Positions 25,215 to 34,530 of a stretch of DNA of 64,000 nucleotides are shown here, piece after piece. The notes beneath the pieces were generated by a model, which was not told where the DNA came from, ran no database searches, and was given only the letters and a program-made list of their open reading frames with translations. The stretch is taken from positions 1 to 64,000 of the forward strand of contig JAXMBH010000014.1 in NCBI GenBank assembly GCA_046349975.1, given 5' to 3'. A program made the translations under genes and the position numbers. Every line of letters begins with the position of its first letter. Positions within the stretch are counted from its first letter, which is position 1. This DNA comes from JABDGM01 sp046349975. GTDB lineage: Bacteria; Planctomycetota; Planctomycetia; Pirellulales; Lacipirellulaceae.

Positions 25215-25424
25215 GGGGGTTATTGTGGTGATTGGTTAACGTTGGTGTGTACGTAGAGTAAGTGATTAGCTGAGTAAGTAAGGTTTGTAAGTTTGCTGGG
25301 ATCGGGTTCATCGACAGAACGAACATCAACTCTTTAGCTAATGAGACGTGGCGACTGACGACCAATCACTACTTACTCACCTGGTCACCTACTCGCTTTC
25401 TCACCTACTCACACGAAGTCATTC

Positions 25425-26984
25425 TCATTGCGGGCAAGGCACATTCGACGCCACGCCGCCGTGATATGCCCGCGCTCCAGCCGTCCCGTTCGCGAACGGG
25501 TTCGTCAGCCAGGCCGGCAACAACCGCAATGGTTCACGTTGGGTCTCATCAACATGTACGTGGTTCACTGGCCGCGGGTAGTTCTGGCCAGGCCGCTGCT
25601 TCACCGTCATTTCCATCTTGGTAACTGGCGGCGGCAGGCACATGCGGGTCTTGTTCACCATCACATGCTTCTGCAAGCCGGCGGGAGAACCCAACGGCAC
25701 ATGTGGCGGGCCAGGCAGACCAATCGGCGTGCCCGTGATCGGCATGCCCCACGTCGGACCGCCGGCCATCATGTTCGGCGGCACGGCGGGCGGTGCAAAG
25801 CCAGCGGTCGGCATTCCCGCTGGCATGTTTCCCATCGACGCATTGCAGTAACCGCCACCGTAAGGGCCGCCGCCGTAGCAGCCGCCGTCACAGTATTGGG
25901 TTTGCGACACATTGAACTCACCCGGCTCGCCCGGAGCCGCTTCGGCTTCGTTGTACATCGCTTGCGTGGCCTGGCCGCGATCGTCGGCCGCCTGCTCATG
26001 GCTGGCGGGCACAATCGTTCCGGGCTCACCGCCGGCGCCACCGTTCAACTCCAGGTTCTTGTTACCGATGCGGAGGATCGCCAGGATCGAGCCACGACGA
26101 TCGGCTTCAGCAATCGGGTCCACACCAGGATCAAGCCGCGTGCTCACCAGCGTTTCCACACCGGCAAGTGCGAGCTCTTGGAACTCCGGATCCGGCAGAT
26201 AGATGACCTTCGTCACGAAGTTGCCGCTCACCACTTGGTCAAAATCCTCATCTGTGAACTGCACGGGAATCGGCGAGTGTGCCAGGTAGGCGTCGGTCCG
26301 CGGAGTCACCGGCGCGACTTCCAGCGTCGGGTACAACGTCACGCCAGCGCGGCCCGATATGTTCGTGAGCTTCAGCCGATAAATCGCGCCTTGATAAAAA
26401 TCTTGCCGGCCCGGAATCACAAGCGGCGTCGAATCAAACATGCCGCTGCCGCTGATGTCCCACTGCACCTGCACGCCGTCGTCGCCCAGGAACGCGATTT
26501 GCGAAGTGGCCATGCCACCCATCCCGCCGTCGGCATACGCTTCGGTCATGCCCGGTCGTATGCAGCCCCGGCCCATCCCAAAGTGATGGCACCCAGCCTG
26601 CTGTATGTTCGGATCGTTCATCGCGCCGGCTTCGCACGGGCACGAGCCGTCGCCACCTTCACACTCGCCGTTGTAACCAGCCGCCATCACGCCGTTGGGC
26701 GTCGGCGCCGGAACCATGCTTCCCGGACCGCTCGGTCCACCGGCATAGCAACCGGGTCCGCCCATCGCCGCGCCCATGCCATCGTTGAACCGGCCGATGC
26801 CGCCGCCATACACGCCATTCATCGCACCAGCTGGCGGAATGACGCCTGGCCCAGGCCCGCCAACGCCGGGGCCTGGCTCCATGATTCGCTGCGCAGGCGG
26901 CAGGTTGTAAGCCAGTCGGCCACATCCCGGCGCTGCTACCATTGCTGCTAACAATAATCCCACGAGCCTCTGCTCTACTCGCAT
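25425..26984 (-). CDS. Gly/Met-rich lipoprotein of planctomycete envelope type
   Basis: 519 residues from an ATG at 26984 with a strong AAGGGGGG ribosome site. MRVEQRLVGLLLAAMVAAPGC is a lipoprotein signal with lipobox APGC. Residues about 30-170 are Gly/Pro/Met/Cys-rich and repetitive. Residues about 185-340 carry the domain shared with the next gene (AIYRLKLTNISG, TLYPTLEV, FVTKVIYLPDPEF, ILAILRIGN). The rest is low complexity with GGCYGGGPYGGGYC and a Pro-rich tail. Likely an outer-membrane or surface-associated structural protein. It heads the three-gene operon 26984 to 22850. Confidence 0.7.
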   Translation of the reverse strand: MRVEQRLVGLLLAAMVAAPGCGRLAYNLPPAQRIMEPGPGVGGPGPGVIPPAGAMNGVYGGGIGRFNDGMGAAMGGPGCYAGGPSGPGSMVPAPTPNGVMAAGYNGECEGGDGSCPCEAGAMNDPNIQQAGCHHFGMGRGCIRPGMTEAYADGGMGGMATSQIAFLGDDGVQVQWDISGSGMFDSTPLVIPGRQDFYQGAIYRLKLTNISGRAGVTLYPTLEVAPVTPRTDAYLAHSPIPVQFTDEDFDQVVSGNFVTKVIYLPDPEFQELALAGVETLVSTRLDPGVDPIAEADRRGSILAILRIGNKNLELNGGAGGEPGTIVPASHEQAADDRGQATQAMYNEAEAAPGEPGEFNVSQTQYCDGGCYGGGPYGGGYCNASMGNMPAGMPTAGFAPPAVPPNMMAGGPTWGMPITGTPIGLPGPPHVPLGSPAGLQKHVMVNKTRMCLPPPVTKMEMTVKQRPGQNYPRPVNHVHVDETQREPLRLLPAWLTNPFANGTAGARAYHGGVASNVPCPQ

Positions 26985-27002
26985 ATTTCCCCCCTTAACT
27001 CG

Positions 27003-27062
27003 GTGTGCGGTATCAGGCGTCAGATGTCCTCCCCGACATCTGACACCCGACACCCGACACCT
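27003..27062. repeat. Inverted repeat, CAGGTGTC family
   Basis: GGTATCAGGCGTCAGATGTC is followed after 4 bases by its approximate complement and then tandem CACCCGACACC. A close relative lies at 32309-32375. It fills the space between the lipoprotein operon and the LolA-like gene. Confidence 0.6.
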
Positions 27063-27259
27063 TCTTCAACTGCTGTGGACCCTCGGCGACAGCAAGCTCT
27101 ACAATCCGCCTCCGCACGAGGCGACGTGACCCCCAATGCCGTGCAAACCGACCGCTCGCGCGGAGATTCGCCTCGCCACTGTGAATCCACATCGTCTTCC
27201 GAGAACTAAGGTCGGCCCCGCAGACGCGGTTTCTTTGGAAAAACCGTCAAATCCGGCAG

Positions 27260-28429
27260 ATGAAGCAAAGTTTGCCCTACTTATCGGCCCTCGCTGCGGT
27301 CTTCGTCACCTGCGCCGCGCTAGCAGACCCTACCCCCGCCCCCCCACCACCAACCGTCGAGTCGCAAGCCTCAGCGCCCGGCGTTCCCTCCGAATCCACG
27401 GCCAGCGCACCACCCTCGCCAGCGTCCGCCCCAGCTGTCCCAGCACCACCCGCCGCCCAATCCGACCTCGGTGACCGTTTCCTCCTTCAAGTCGCCACGC
27501 AACTCGAACGCCGCGCCAGCGTCACATCCAAAATTCGCCATTCCGTGTTCATCGGCGGCCAGCAGCTCCACGGCGTCGGCGGCTACTGGCAGCAGGGCAG
27601 TGGAGAGAATCTGAAGGTCCGCCTGGAACTACAAATCTTGGGTCAAGATCCCCAATTGCTTCACGTCTATGCCCAGTTACTCCAGGTCTGCAACAGTCGC
27701 TTCATGTGGGTCGACCGCAAACTCCCCACCGGCCGCAACGTCACACGCCTCGACCTTCGCCAACTCCGCGCCGACCCGTCGCTCTCTTCCACCAACCTCG
27801 ACGAAATCAAACCCGGCGAAGCCAGTTGGTCCACACTGCAAACTGATCTCACACCATACTCCGGCGGCCTCCCACGATTGCTCTCCGCCTTGGGCTGCAA
27901 TTTTCACTTCATGCCGCCGCAAGCCATGCACCTCGCCGTCGAGCCGCCTGTCGACGCCGAACCAACCAGCGTTCCCGTATTCGCCGTCGTTGGTCATTGG
28001 AAGCCCGAAACTCTCGCACTCATCCTCGGACGACCCGCACCAGGGGATGTCGACCCCAATACGCAATCGAATGACGCTGCCGAAAAAAAATCGAAGCCCG
28101 TTCCCGAACGCGTTCCCGAGGAAATCCTACTGCTCGTCGGTCAATCCGATCTCTTTCCCTACCGCATCGAATACCGTCACCTTGAAACGCCGCAACTCGT
28201 CACGAACGACGGCGCACCGATTCCCTATCAAATCGGCGCCCATCCCATGGTCGTCCTCGAGTTCTCCGACGTCGTTTTCGACAGCCCAATCGCCCCCGGC
28301 CTTTTCGACTACAACCCCGGCAGCGCCGACTGGATCGACCAAACCACCCTCATCCGCGACCGACTCCGCCAACAACACCAGGCTCAAGTCGCCACCCGCC
28401 AACAATCCCAGCCGACCGCCAACAAGTAG
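27260..28429 (+). CDS. Exported LolA-like protein
   Basis: 389 residues with a signal peptide (LPYLSALAAVFVTCAALA) followed by a 45-residue Pro/Ala/Ser linker. The globular part (LERRASVTSKIRHSVFIGGQQL, GYWQQGSGENLKVRLELQ, FEFSDVVFDSPI-type ending as VVLEFSDVVFDSPIAPGLF) has the shape of the LolA/outer-membrane lipoprotein carrier fold as expanded in planctomycetes. It may bind lipids or lipoproteins in the periplasm. The C-terminus is Gln-rich. It is transcribed alone, divergent from the envelope operon. Confidence 0.6.
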   Translation: MKQSLPYLSALAAVFVTCAALADPTPAPPPPTVESQASAPGVPSESTASAPPSPASAPAVPAPPAAQSDLGDRFLLQVATQLERRASVTSKIRHSVFIGGQQLHGVGGYWQQGSGENLKVRLELQILGQDPQLLHVYAQLLQVCNSRFMWVDRKLPTGRNVTRLDLRQLRADPSLSSTNLDEIKPGEASWSTLQTDLTPYSGGLPRLLSALGCNFHFMPPQAMHLAVEPPVDAEPTSVPVFAVVGHWKPETLALILGRPAPGDVDPNTQSNDAAEKKSKPVPERVPEEILLLVGQSDLFPYRIEYRHLETPQLVTNDGAPIPYQIGAHPMVVLEFSDVVFDSPIAPGLFDYNPGSADWIDQTTLIRDRLRQQHQAQVATRQQSQPTANK

Positions 28430-28511
28430 GCGAGTTTCTCCGAAACTCGCACCAAGCGCGTACAACCTCCGCCCAACTACCGATCCGCGAACATTCGACC
28501 GTCCCCACTCT

Positions 28512-28537
28512 CGTAGGACGGACATATCTGTCCGTCC
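28512..28537. repeat. Palindromic repeat, family A copy
   Basis: 26 bases identical to 30285-30310 (CGTAGGACGG, ACATATCTGT, CCGTCC). Confidence 0.7.
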
Positions 28538-28714
28538 ATCTCACCACGCGCGCCAGAAAACGACCGAACAGAACTGTGCGTCCTCCCCCCCAAAAAACTC
28601 CCGTTCGCCTCCCTCGCCGAAAACAGTACAACAACGAATCGCCGCCAACCACGGCACGGCCCAACGTCTCCCCATCGCGTTCGAATCCATCGCCGATGCA
28701 ACGTCCTCGTCGTA

Positions 28715-29239
28715 ATGCCCACTACCAACTGGCGGTTCTGGCCTTCCCGCGACGAATTGATCGCAACGAGTGGAACGATATTCTGCTCTCTCTTCGTGAT
28801 ATTTTTCGACGTAGTTCTCTCTGGCTACTACGTCACCGCAGCGTTGATCTGCCCAATCTGGCTCCTCGTCAGCATAGTCCGAATCAGAATCCGCTACCCG
28901 GGCAACCGGATCGCTGCAGTTCGGATCCTGTTCCCCATCATTACGCTGTTGCTCGTCGTCGCGAACAGCTCCGGGCAATACACAATGGCGAAGTCACGCG
29001 CGACACAACTGATCCAAGCGTGCGAGCGCTATCACGAAGCGAACGGTGCATACCCCGAGCAACTCAACGATCTCGTCCCGAACTACGTAGATTCGATTCC
29101 ACCAGCGAAATACTGTCTCGAGCGTAGCGACTTTGAATACACTGGTCCGCCCCACCCGCTCCTTCTTTGGTACGTTTGCCCGCCGTTCGCCCGCAACGTT
29201 TATGATTTTGAAGCAGCCGAATGGCGATTCGTGGACTAG
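28715..29239 (+). CDS. Membrane protein with pseudopilin-like periplasmic domain
   Basis: 174 residues. Two to three transmembrane helices lie in the first 85 residues (SGTIFCSLFVIFFDVVL, VTAALICPIWLLVSIV, ILFPIITLLLVVAN). The remainder (SRATQLIQACERYHEANGAYP then EQLNDLVPNYVDSIP) resembles the globular head of GspG-type pseudopilins, where an AYP-x-x-L-x-x-L motif is common. It lacks a prepilin cleavage site, so it is not a classical pilin. Function unknown. Confidence 0.6.
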   Translation: MPTTNWRFWPSRDELIATSGTIFCSLFVIFFDVVLSGYYVTAALICPIWLLVSIVRIRIRYPGNRIAAVRILFPIITLLLVVANSSGQYTMAKSRATQLIQACERYHEANGAYPEQLNDLVPNYVDSIPPAKYCLERSDFEYTGPPHPLLLWYVCPPFARNVYDFEAAEWRFVD

Positions 29240-29280
29240 CAGCGGCTCCAACAGCCTCGGTCCTCGAAACTCGCGGGTGC

Positions 29281-29303
29281 CACTGCTGGCTTGTCCAGCA
29301 GTG
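29281..29303. repeat. 9-bp hairpin, CACTGCTGG type
   Basis: CACTGCTGG-CTTGT-CCAGCAGTG lies in the 172-base space after the pseudopilin-like gene. It may serve as a terminator stem but has no clean T run. Confidence 0.5.
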
Positions 29304-29411
29304 CGTTTCTGCAAAACTCTTGCGGCCTGTCCGCTAGCCCCGTTTCCAGCTGGACAACCCTCAACAGATTCCACATAGCGAGCCTTCGGCAGCTAAAGCA
29401 CTGTCCACACG

Positions 29412-30044
29412 TTAGCACTGGCGCCCGCCGCATATCCCCCGCGCAACCAAGTACAAGCACAGCCCCGCCAGCGTGCCAGCCGAAACCGCCCGTACCTTTC
29501 CCGGCCACCTCGCGCACGCAATCGCACCCGCCATGAGAATTACCGTCGGCCCAACATCGCCCCACGGAACGAGCGGAAATACAAACCCGCGCTGCGAGAA
29601 CGGCCAGAACGGCCGAATCAACCAGTCGCTGAGCCCGCTGCCGCCCGACACCACCATATCGCAAGGCAAATGAATTGCCTGGCCGAAAAACGCGACAGCC
29701 ATCAGCGCCAGCGCTGCCGCCCGCGTCGACCTTTCCGCGCCGATCTCCGGCACATTGATCGAGAGCAAGCCTCCTACGCTCCGGCTAGCCCGCTCCACCC
29801 AGCGAAACCGATACTGACTCCACCCCAACAACACCGACGACGAAAAGATCGCAACGAAGTTATGCCCCCAAACGCGATGCCCCGCTTCGAACCGCTGCAT
29901 GTCGACCAGCATCGCCAGCCCATCCCAATCGGGCACGTTCGCCGCGATCCCCGCCATCACCACCGCTGCCCACCCCAACCGCCGATGCACCCCCAGCGCC
30001 AACGCGCCATGAACCCCCACCAACGTATGCTCCGGGGATGTCAT
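29412..30044 (-). CDS. YdjM-like (DUF457) metal-dependent membrane hydrolase
   Basis: 210 residues; begins MTSPEHTLVGVHGALALG, then ANVPDWDGLAMLVD, HRVWGHNFVAIF and AIHLPCDMVVSGG. The early PDWD, the HRVWGH and the later H-x-x-x-D are the conserved residues of the YdjM/LexA-binding membrane family. Several transmembrane helices. A second member with a long C-terminal tail lies at 36238-37278. Substrate unknown. Confidence 0.75.
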   Translation of the reverse strand: MTSPEHTLVGVHGALALGVHRRLGWAAVVMAGIAANVPDWDGLAMLVDMQRFEAGHRVWGHNFVAIFSSSVLLGWSQYRFRWVERASRSVGGLLSINVPEIGAERSTRAAALALMAVAFFGQAIHLPCDMVVSGGSGLSDWLIRPFWPFSQRGFVFPLVPWGDVGPTVILMAGAIACARWPGKVRAVSAGTLAGLCLYLVARGICGGRQC

Positions 30045-31112
30045 TCGTTCTTATCGTCCCCGCACCAACATACCACAAAGCGAAGACGTACTTCCGCGCA
30101 CACTGGATATGTTGCCGTCCTCTCTAGGGACCCACTGCGTTCCCGCCGGCACCTTGCCTTTGAGTCTTCCGGTTCCCTTCCGTCGGCGGGGAGGGTTAGG
30201 GAGGGGGAACCGCTCGCTGTGCTCCCAACCTTTGTATTCCCAAGCAACATAAAACGTCTACACAGCCGCACTCCCGCCACCCACCGTAGGACGGACATAT
30301 CTGTCCGTCCACCTCACCACGCGCCCACAGCCGGCCAAACCGAAACGTTTGCCCCCTAGCGAAGAGTAGGCAAGTGACAATGTGCACGCTTCGCTGGAGA
30401 TCGCTTTGTGAAAACATCTTAGCCCCGATGGGGCGGCGTCGTGTAGCCGGTGCCGCGAGACACCGGATTGCCGCGGACAGCCGATCCGCAAGCCCCGGAG
30501 GGGCGACATCGAACGTATGCATTCATGGTGACTCTTGCCGCGCTCCCTTGGTACGTACCAAAATCAGCACGCATGATGGGTTCGCCCCTCCGCGGGAGCC
30601 CATCTTGTGCTCCCCAAGAATTCCAACTACTGGCTACAAATAGGTATTGACTATTTGTACACTATCTACTATAAAGCCTCATGCACGATCGCCAAGTGTT
30701 GGCGGTCAGATGGGTTGGGAGCCGCCGGCTTTCGATTTGGACAGCACAGCGCCCGGCAGGCCCTAGGCACACTCAGAAGCGACTGCAGCGGACCTCGCAA
30801 TCCGCCTCCGCCCTATGTGGATAAGCCGTCCGGCTCCGGACGTTCCATGTGACCCGAGATCGTGCGCGCCAACTCCTGAGAATCCCATAACCCGGAGGGG
30901 ATCCCCTCACTTTTTGTACGACGACCCAAACGCCACCGAATCCAATCACATTCCACCCCACGCGCCAGCCAATGACGGCTACCGCCGTTCCGCCGCGCCA
31001 CCGCTACGCACCGAAGTCGAGACCACACACCAAGCGTCGGCCCGTAGATGGCCAAAACCCGGACGAGAAGTTTTGGACACCTACGGCAAAGTGCGACAGA
31101 TTCGGAAACGCG
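30045..31112. other. Repeat-rich stretch without a gene
   Basis: No frame looks like protein. It holds a family A copy at 30285-30310; a GC-rich inverted stretch around 30120-30210 (GGGGAGGGTTAGGGAGGGGG); and a segment 30420-30620 with GATGGGGCGGC, CCCCGGAGGGGCGACATCG and GCCCCTCCGCGGGAG palindromic units. A short AT-rich piece with TATTGACTATTTGTACAC lies near 30647. It reads as an accumulation site of small repeats between two convergent-ending genes. Confidence 0.5.
30285..30310. repeat. Palindromic repeat, family A copy
   Basis: Identical over 26 bases to 28512-28537, and the next bases (CACCTCACCACGCG) also match that copy closely, so the repeated unit is longer than the palindrome. Confidence 0.7.
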
Positions 31113-32183
31113 TCATTGGCGTCCTTCCCCCTTCCGCCCTCCGCCTTCCCCCTTCGCGCAAAGCTTCGCCGCCGTCAGCACCGCCGCCACCATCCCTTCC
31201 GATCGGGCCGTCCCCAGTCCGGCCCGATCGAACGCCGTCCCGTGCGCCACGCTGGTTCGCACGATCGGCAGCCCCAGCGTGATGTTCACCGCCGCGTGCA
31301 TGCCCAGGAGCTTGAGCGCGATATGTCCCTGATCGTGATACATGGCCACAACCGCGTCGAACTCGCCGTCTCGGGCGCGCATCATCAGCGTATCCGTCGG
31401 AAACGGCCCGGCCGCGTCGATGCCTCCGCGCCGCGCATCCTCCACGGCCGGAGCGATCGTCGTACGCTCTTCGTCGCCGAACAATCCAGCTTCGCCAGCA
31501 TGTGGATTGAGCGCACACACCGCGATGCGTGGCTGCACCACCCCCAGCCGCCGCATCACGCCATCGGCCAGTCGGCACTTCTCAGTGATGGCCGCCGGTG
31601 TGAGATCGGCGAAGATACTCCGCATCGATTGGTGCAGCGTCACGTGGGCCACGCCCAGCCCCCTCGGCGAACGCACCAGCTCACCCGGCGGCAAGTACAG
31701 CATCATCGCAAACTCCGCGACGCCGCACATCTCCGCCAGCAGCTCCGTGTGCCCGGGATAATGATGCCCCGCCGCGTGCAGCGCTGCCTTGCTCAATGGC
31801 GCCGTCACGAGCCCATCAATATTCTTCGCCAGCGCCCACCGAACCGCTGCCATCACGCACTGATACGCCGCCTCGCCAGCCCGCCCATCCACCACGCCGA
31901 TCGGCGCCTCCGCCGCCTCGTCGCTGCACACATTCACGATCGGCATCCTGTGCGGTCCGACCTCGTCCGCGCGCAACACGGCGGGTCCAGCGACGGGAAT
32001 AAGTTCCATCCCGCCGCCGACAAGCTCAATAGCCCGGCTCATGACCTCTGGATGCCCAACCACAAATGGCCGAACCGCCTCATGTACCTGAGGGTCCGAC
32101 CACGCCCTGGCAATCACCTCCGGCCCAACTCCAGTCGGGTCGCCCATGGTCACTGCGAGAATCGGTTTAGTCGTTGCAAACAT
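31113..32183 (-). CDS. pdxA: 4-hydroxythreonine-4-phosphate dehydrogenase
   Basis: 356 residues. PdxA markers run throughout: AVTMGDPTGVGPEVIA at the N-terminus, TAPLSKAALHAAG, PGHTELLAE, NPHAGEAGLFG, DTLMMRARDGEFDAVVAMY then HDQGHIALKLLG, and VRTSVAHGTAFD. It catalyses the NAD-dependent step giving 3-amino-1-hydroxyacetone phosphate in pyridoxal phosphate synthesis (DXP-dependent route). Cytoplasmic. The C-terminal 15 residues are a basic Gly/Arg/Lys extension. No other pyridoxal genes are adjacent. Confidence 0.95.
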   Translation of the reverse strand: MFATTKPILAVTMGDPTGVGPEVIARAWSDPQVHEAVRPFVVGHPEVMSRAIELVGGGMELIPVAGPAVLRADEVGPHRMPIVNVCSDEAAEAPIGVVDGRAGEAAYQCVMAAVRWALAKNIDGLVTAPLSKAALHAAGHHYPGHTELLAEMCGVAEFAMMLYLPPGELVRSPRGLGVAHVTLHQSMRSIFADLTPAAITEKCRLADGVMRRLGVVQPRIAVCALNPHAGEAGLFGDEERTTIAPAVEDARRGGIDAAGPFPTDTLMMRARDGEFDAVVAMYHDQGHIALKLLGMHAAVNITLGLPIVRTSVAHGTAFDRAGLGTARSEGMVAAVLTAAKLCAKGEGGGRKGEGRQ

Positions 32184-32308
32184 ATCGGCAGGGCAGGGCG
32201 GGGCAGGGGGGTGCAGGGCAGGTCAAATGGCGATACGCTGGGTTGGCGGGGTGCGAGGGAGGGCCGGTGCCCTACAGCAAACGACATTCAATGAAGATTC
32301 CAGGTGTC

Positions 32309-32375
32309 ACGTTTCGGGTATCAGGTGTCAGATCTACTCTTCCCCGACACCTGACACCCCTCACCCGACACCTCG
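32309..32375. repeat. Inverted repeat, CAGGTGTC family
   Basis: TATCAGGTGTCAGAT, a short centre, CCCCGACACCTGACACCC and a further CACCCGACACC. Same composition and order as 27003-27062. Confidence 0.6.
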
Positions 32376-32436
32376 CACTCAAAAAGATCTCAAACCAATC
32401 CCTCGGAGCCTACATTCTAAGGCACTCCTCCCTCGC

Positions 32437-33021
32437 ATGATTCGGATTTTTTTCACTCTGGCCTCGCTGTCGATCGTGCTGCTCCTGACGGCGCTCATGC
32501 TCGGGCTCAACGTGGGCGACCTCTACGCCCCGAACCCGACGCTGCAGACCTTCCAATGGGCCACGATCCACCGACTCACCGGCGTCGCTGCCGCCCTGGG
32601 AGTGGTGTTCGTCGAAAGCGTCGTGGTCACGTACTTCGTGGGCACGAGCCGCTGGTGCCGCGAGGTTGTGGAAACATACCGTTTCGATATGGCCCCGGTC
32701 GCCCGCAGCAATCGGCTCAAACGCCGAACTTTTCCCTGGGCCGTGATGGGCATGCTCGCGGTCGTCGGGATCGTCGCCCTGGGTGGGGCCTCCGATCCGG
32801 CCACTCTCCGCCCCCCATCAAGCACCCAGGCTTGGACGAATTGGCACCTTGTTGGTGCCTTGCTAGGCATCGCCTTCGTGGCATACACCTACTGGATCGA
32901 GTGGAATAATATCGTCGCCAACCACCAGATCATCGAAGACTTGGTGAGCGAAGTCCGCCGCGTTCGCCAAGAGCAGGGGCTGGACGGGCGAGTACCCATT
33001 CATCCCACACAACCCAAATAA
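32437..33021 (+). CDS. Four-helix membrane protein, 194 aa
   Basis: The ATG at 32437 begins directly with a transmembrane helix (IRIFFTLASLSIVLLLTALM). Further helices are at about 40-65 (TGVAAALGVVFVESVVVTYF), 100-120 (AVMGMLAVVGIVALGG) and 135-155 (LVGALLGIAFVAYTYW). The arrangement, with a polar SRWCREVVETY loop and a final amphipathic helix, is found in a conserved planctomycete membrane protein of unknown role. An upstream in-frame extension to 32146 is rejected as it crosses a repeat. Confidence 0.6.
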   Translation: MIRIFFTLASLSIVLLLTALMLGLNVGDLYAPNPTLQTFQWATIHRLTGVAAALGVVFVESVVVTYFVGTSRWCREVVETYRFDMAPVARSNRLKRRTFPWAVMGMLAVVGIVALGGASDPATLRPPSSTQAWTNWHLVGALLGIAFVAYTYWIEWNNIVANHQIIEDLVSEVRRVRQEQGLDGRVPIHPTQPK

Positions 33022-33153
33022 CCTGAATTTAACTCAGGTGCATAGGATAGGTAGGTTTATGTGGTTAAAAACATTTAGAAGGATAAGGAAACAGCGGTAT
33101 CTGCGGACTACGCTGTGACAAGGAAGGCCTGGTAATTATACTAGGCGTATCGT

Positions 33154-33387
33154 ATGGCAGGTCCGTCCGCAATCGCCGGGTTACAGGGTTCGGGAACGAT
33201 GGCAAAAGCAATGTCTGTCGCCGGGATGGTTGTCGGCGGCTTAATTGCGCTGTTGTTCGTTCTCGACCTGGCGCTGAAGATCCCCTTTGGCCGCCAAGCC
33301 GCATTGGCCGATGTCGGCATGGCCATCTGCGGCGGCGTGTTGGCATACCTCGGCTGGAACGCCTTCAGCGAATCCCGCCGCGGTTGA
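33154..33387 (+). CDS. Small two-helix membrane protein, 77 aa
   Basis: Two hydrophobic helices (VAGMVVGGLIALLFVLDLAL and ADVGMAICGGVLAYLGW). Initiation could be at 33154 or at the ATG at 33199, which starts MAKAMSVAGM; the ribosome sites do not decide. Small proteins of this type are common in planctomycetes, without known function. It is followed by the convergent deacetylase-fold gene. Confidence 0.6.
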   Translation: MAGPSAIAGLQGSGTMAKAMSVAGMVVGGLIALLFVLDLALKIPFGRQAALADVGMAICGGVLAYLGWNAFSESRRG

Positions 33388-33404
33388 TGCACGGTTGGGG
33401 CCAG

Positions 33405-34193
33405 TTAAGCTACGCGCAGAATCGACCGCTGCGGCGAAACCGCCGGCACATCCGACAGCCGGGCCGCCGTCTTCGCCAGTGTCTCAATCTGCACCAGCCC
33501 ACGATCACGCAGCGTCGCCACACGATCGATCAGCCAGTTCACGATTCTCTGGTCACCGTCATCGGCCGCAAATGCCGTCGCGTCGATCAGCAAATGAAAC
33601 GCCCCGGCCTCACTCGCACTTCGCTCAATCCGCCGAAATACTCCCCGCCGAGCACGATTAAACCACCCCGCCTTCGTCGGGAGCACCGACGTTACCGGAA
33701 CTTCCCACACGTGGTAATGCAGGGCCCGCGCACCCTCCGACGTCCGTACCGAATTTTTAAGACCGGCGATCGCCGTAATCGCTTGCTTTACAACCAGATC
33801 GATCTGGCCCTCAACTGACGCTACGCCGGGGGCGAATGTCGTCACGTCGAGGCCGGCACAGCGGGCCTGAGCGATCCGGCGCGCAAGCTCGCGGGCAAAT
33901 CGCGTGCGGCCAGCGGTAGGGCCGACCCAACTGGCGTGGCCGAGCAGTGCGATCTCGTGCTCGACGGCCGACTTCAAAATCAGCGACGTCGCGGCCGAGT
34001 ACGCGGGGTCGTTCACGGCCCACGTCGTGGGGATGCGGCCGCGGTCCATCGTTGTGATCAATTGCCGGGCAACCGTCGCCAATTCCTGGCGCCGCTCGAC
34101 GCTACGATCATCGGCCGTGGAGTCGAGCTGCACCGTGACATTCAAGTGGCCGACGTGAAATTGTTGCCAAGTACGATGATGCGTGCTCGACAT
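33405..34193 (-). CDS. Polysaccharide-deacetylase-fold protein lacking metal ligands
   Basis: 262 residues from the ATG at 34193 (AGGA ribosome site 6 bases before). The strand order resembles a NodB fold: VTVQLDSTADD in place of the usual T-F-D-D-G, HEIALLGHASWVG in the position of the H-x-x-x-H motif, TTFAPGVASV where the RxPxG loop would be, YHVWEVPVT, FHLLIDATAF and RGLVQIETLA at the end. The canonical aspartate pair and two histidines are not conserved, so a pseudo-enzyme or altered activity is likely. It may relate to cell-surface glycan biology, but this is inference. Confidence 0.5.
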   Translation of the reverse strand: MSSTHHRTWQQFHVGHLNVTVQLDSTADDRSVERRQELATVARQLITTMDRGRIPTTWAVNDPAYSAATSLILKSAVEHEIALLGHASWVGPTAGRTRFARELARRIAQARCAGLDVTTFAPGVASVEGQIDLVVKQAITAIAGLKNSVRTSEGARALHYHVWEVPVTSVLPTKAGWFNRARRGVFRRIERSASEAGAFHLLIDATAFAADDGDQRIVNWLIDRVATLRDRGLVQIETLAKTAARLSDVPAVSPQRSILRVA

Positions 34194-34530
34194 AGGCGTC
34201 CTGAAAGGCGGCACGCAGCCCGGAAGCGGCTGACTGCGAACCACGCGGTGATAAAGGGGGCAACGCCGCTTGTTCATCTCTCGTTTTCGGCGGCCGCACA
34301 TGCCAGACTCGACGGAAACGACACGAGCAACAGTCAGGCAACGTTGGCAAGACCTGCGGCCGCGCGCTACTCGCGGAAGCACATCCGCACTTCAGCGGCG
34401 GATGCCAGCAGTAGCAGCAGGGCCACGCCCTCCGGAGTTACTCGACATTATCGCAACATCTCAATCCACACGACTTCGGACCGCGTGGCGGTCCCGCGAC
34501 AGTCGAAATCGAGCGGTTGACAGCGGCGAT
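34194..34530. other. 337-base space without a recognisable gene
   Basis: Between the divergently placed deacetylase-fold start and the ZIP transporter stop. No hairpin or frame of interest seen. Confidence 0.4.

Noticed and set aside
25428..26951. Long open frame on the plus strand opposite the lipoprotein gene
   Set aside because: It mirrors the GC-rich codon pattern of the minus-strand gene, is rich in His/Arg, and has no ribosome site. The same applies to long antisense frames at 3320-4312, 40957-41877 and 44013-45110.
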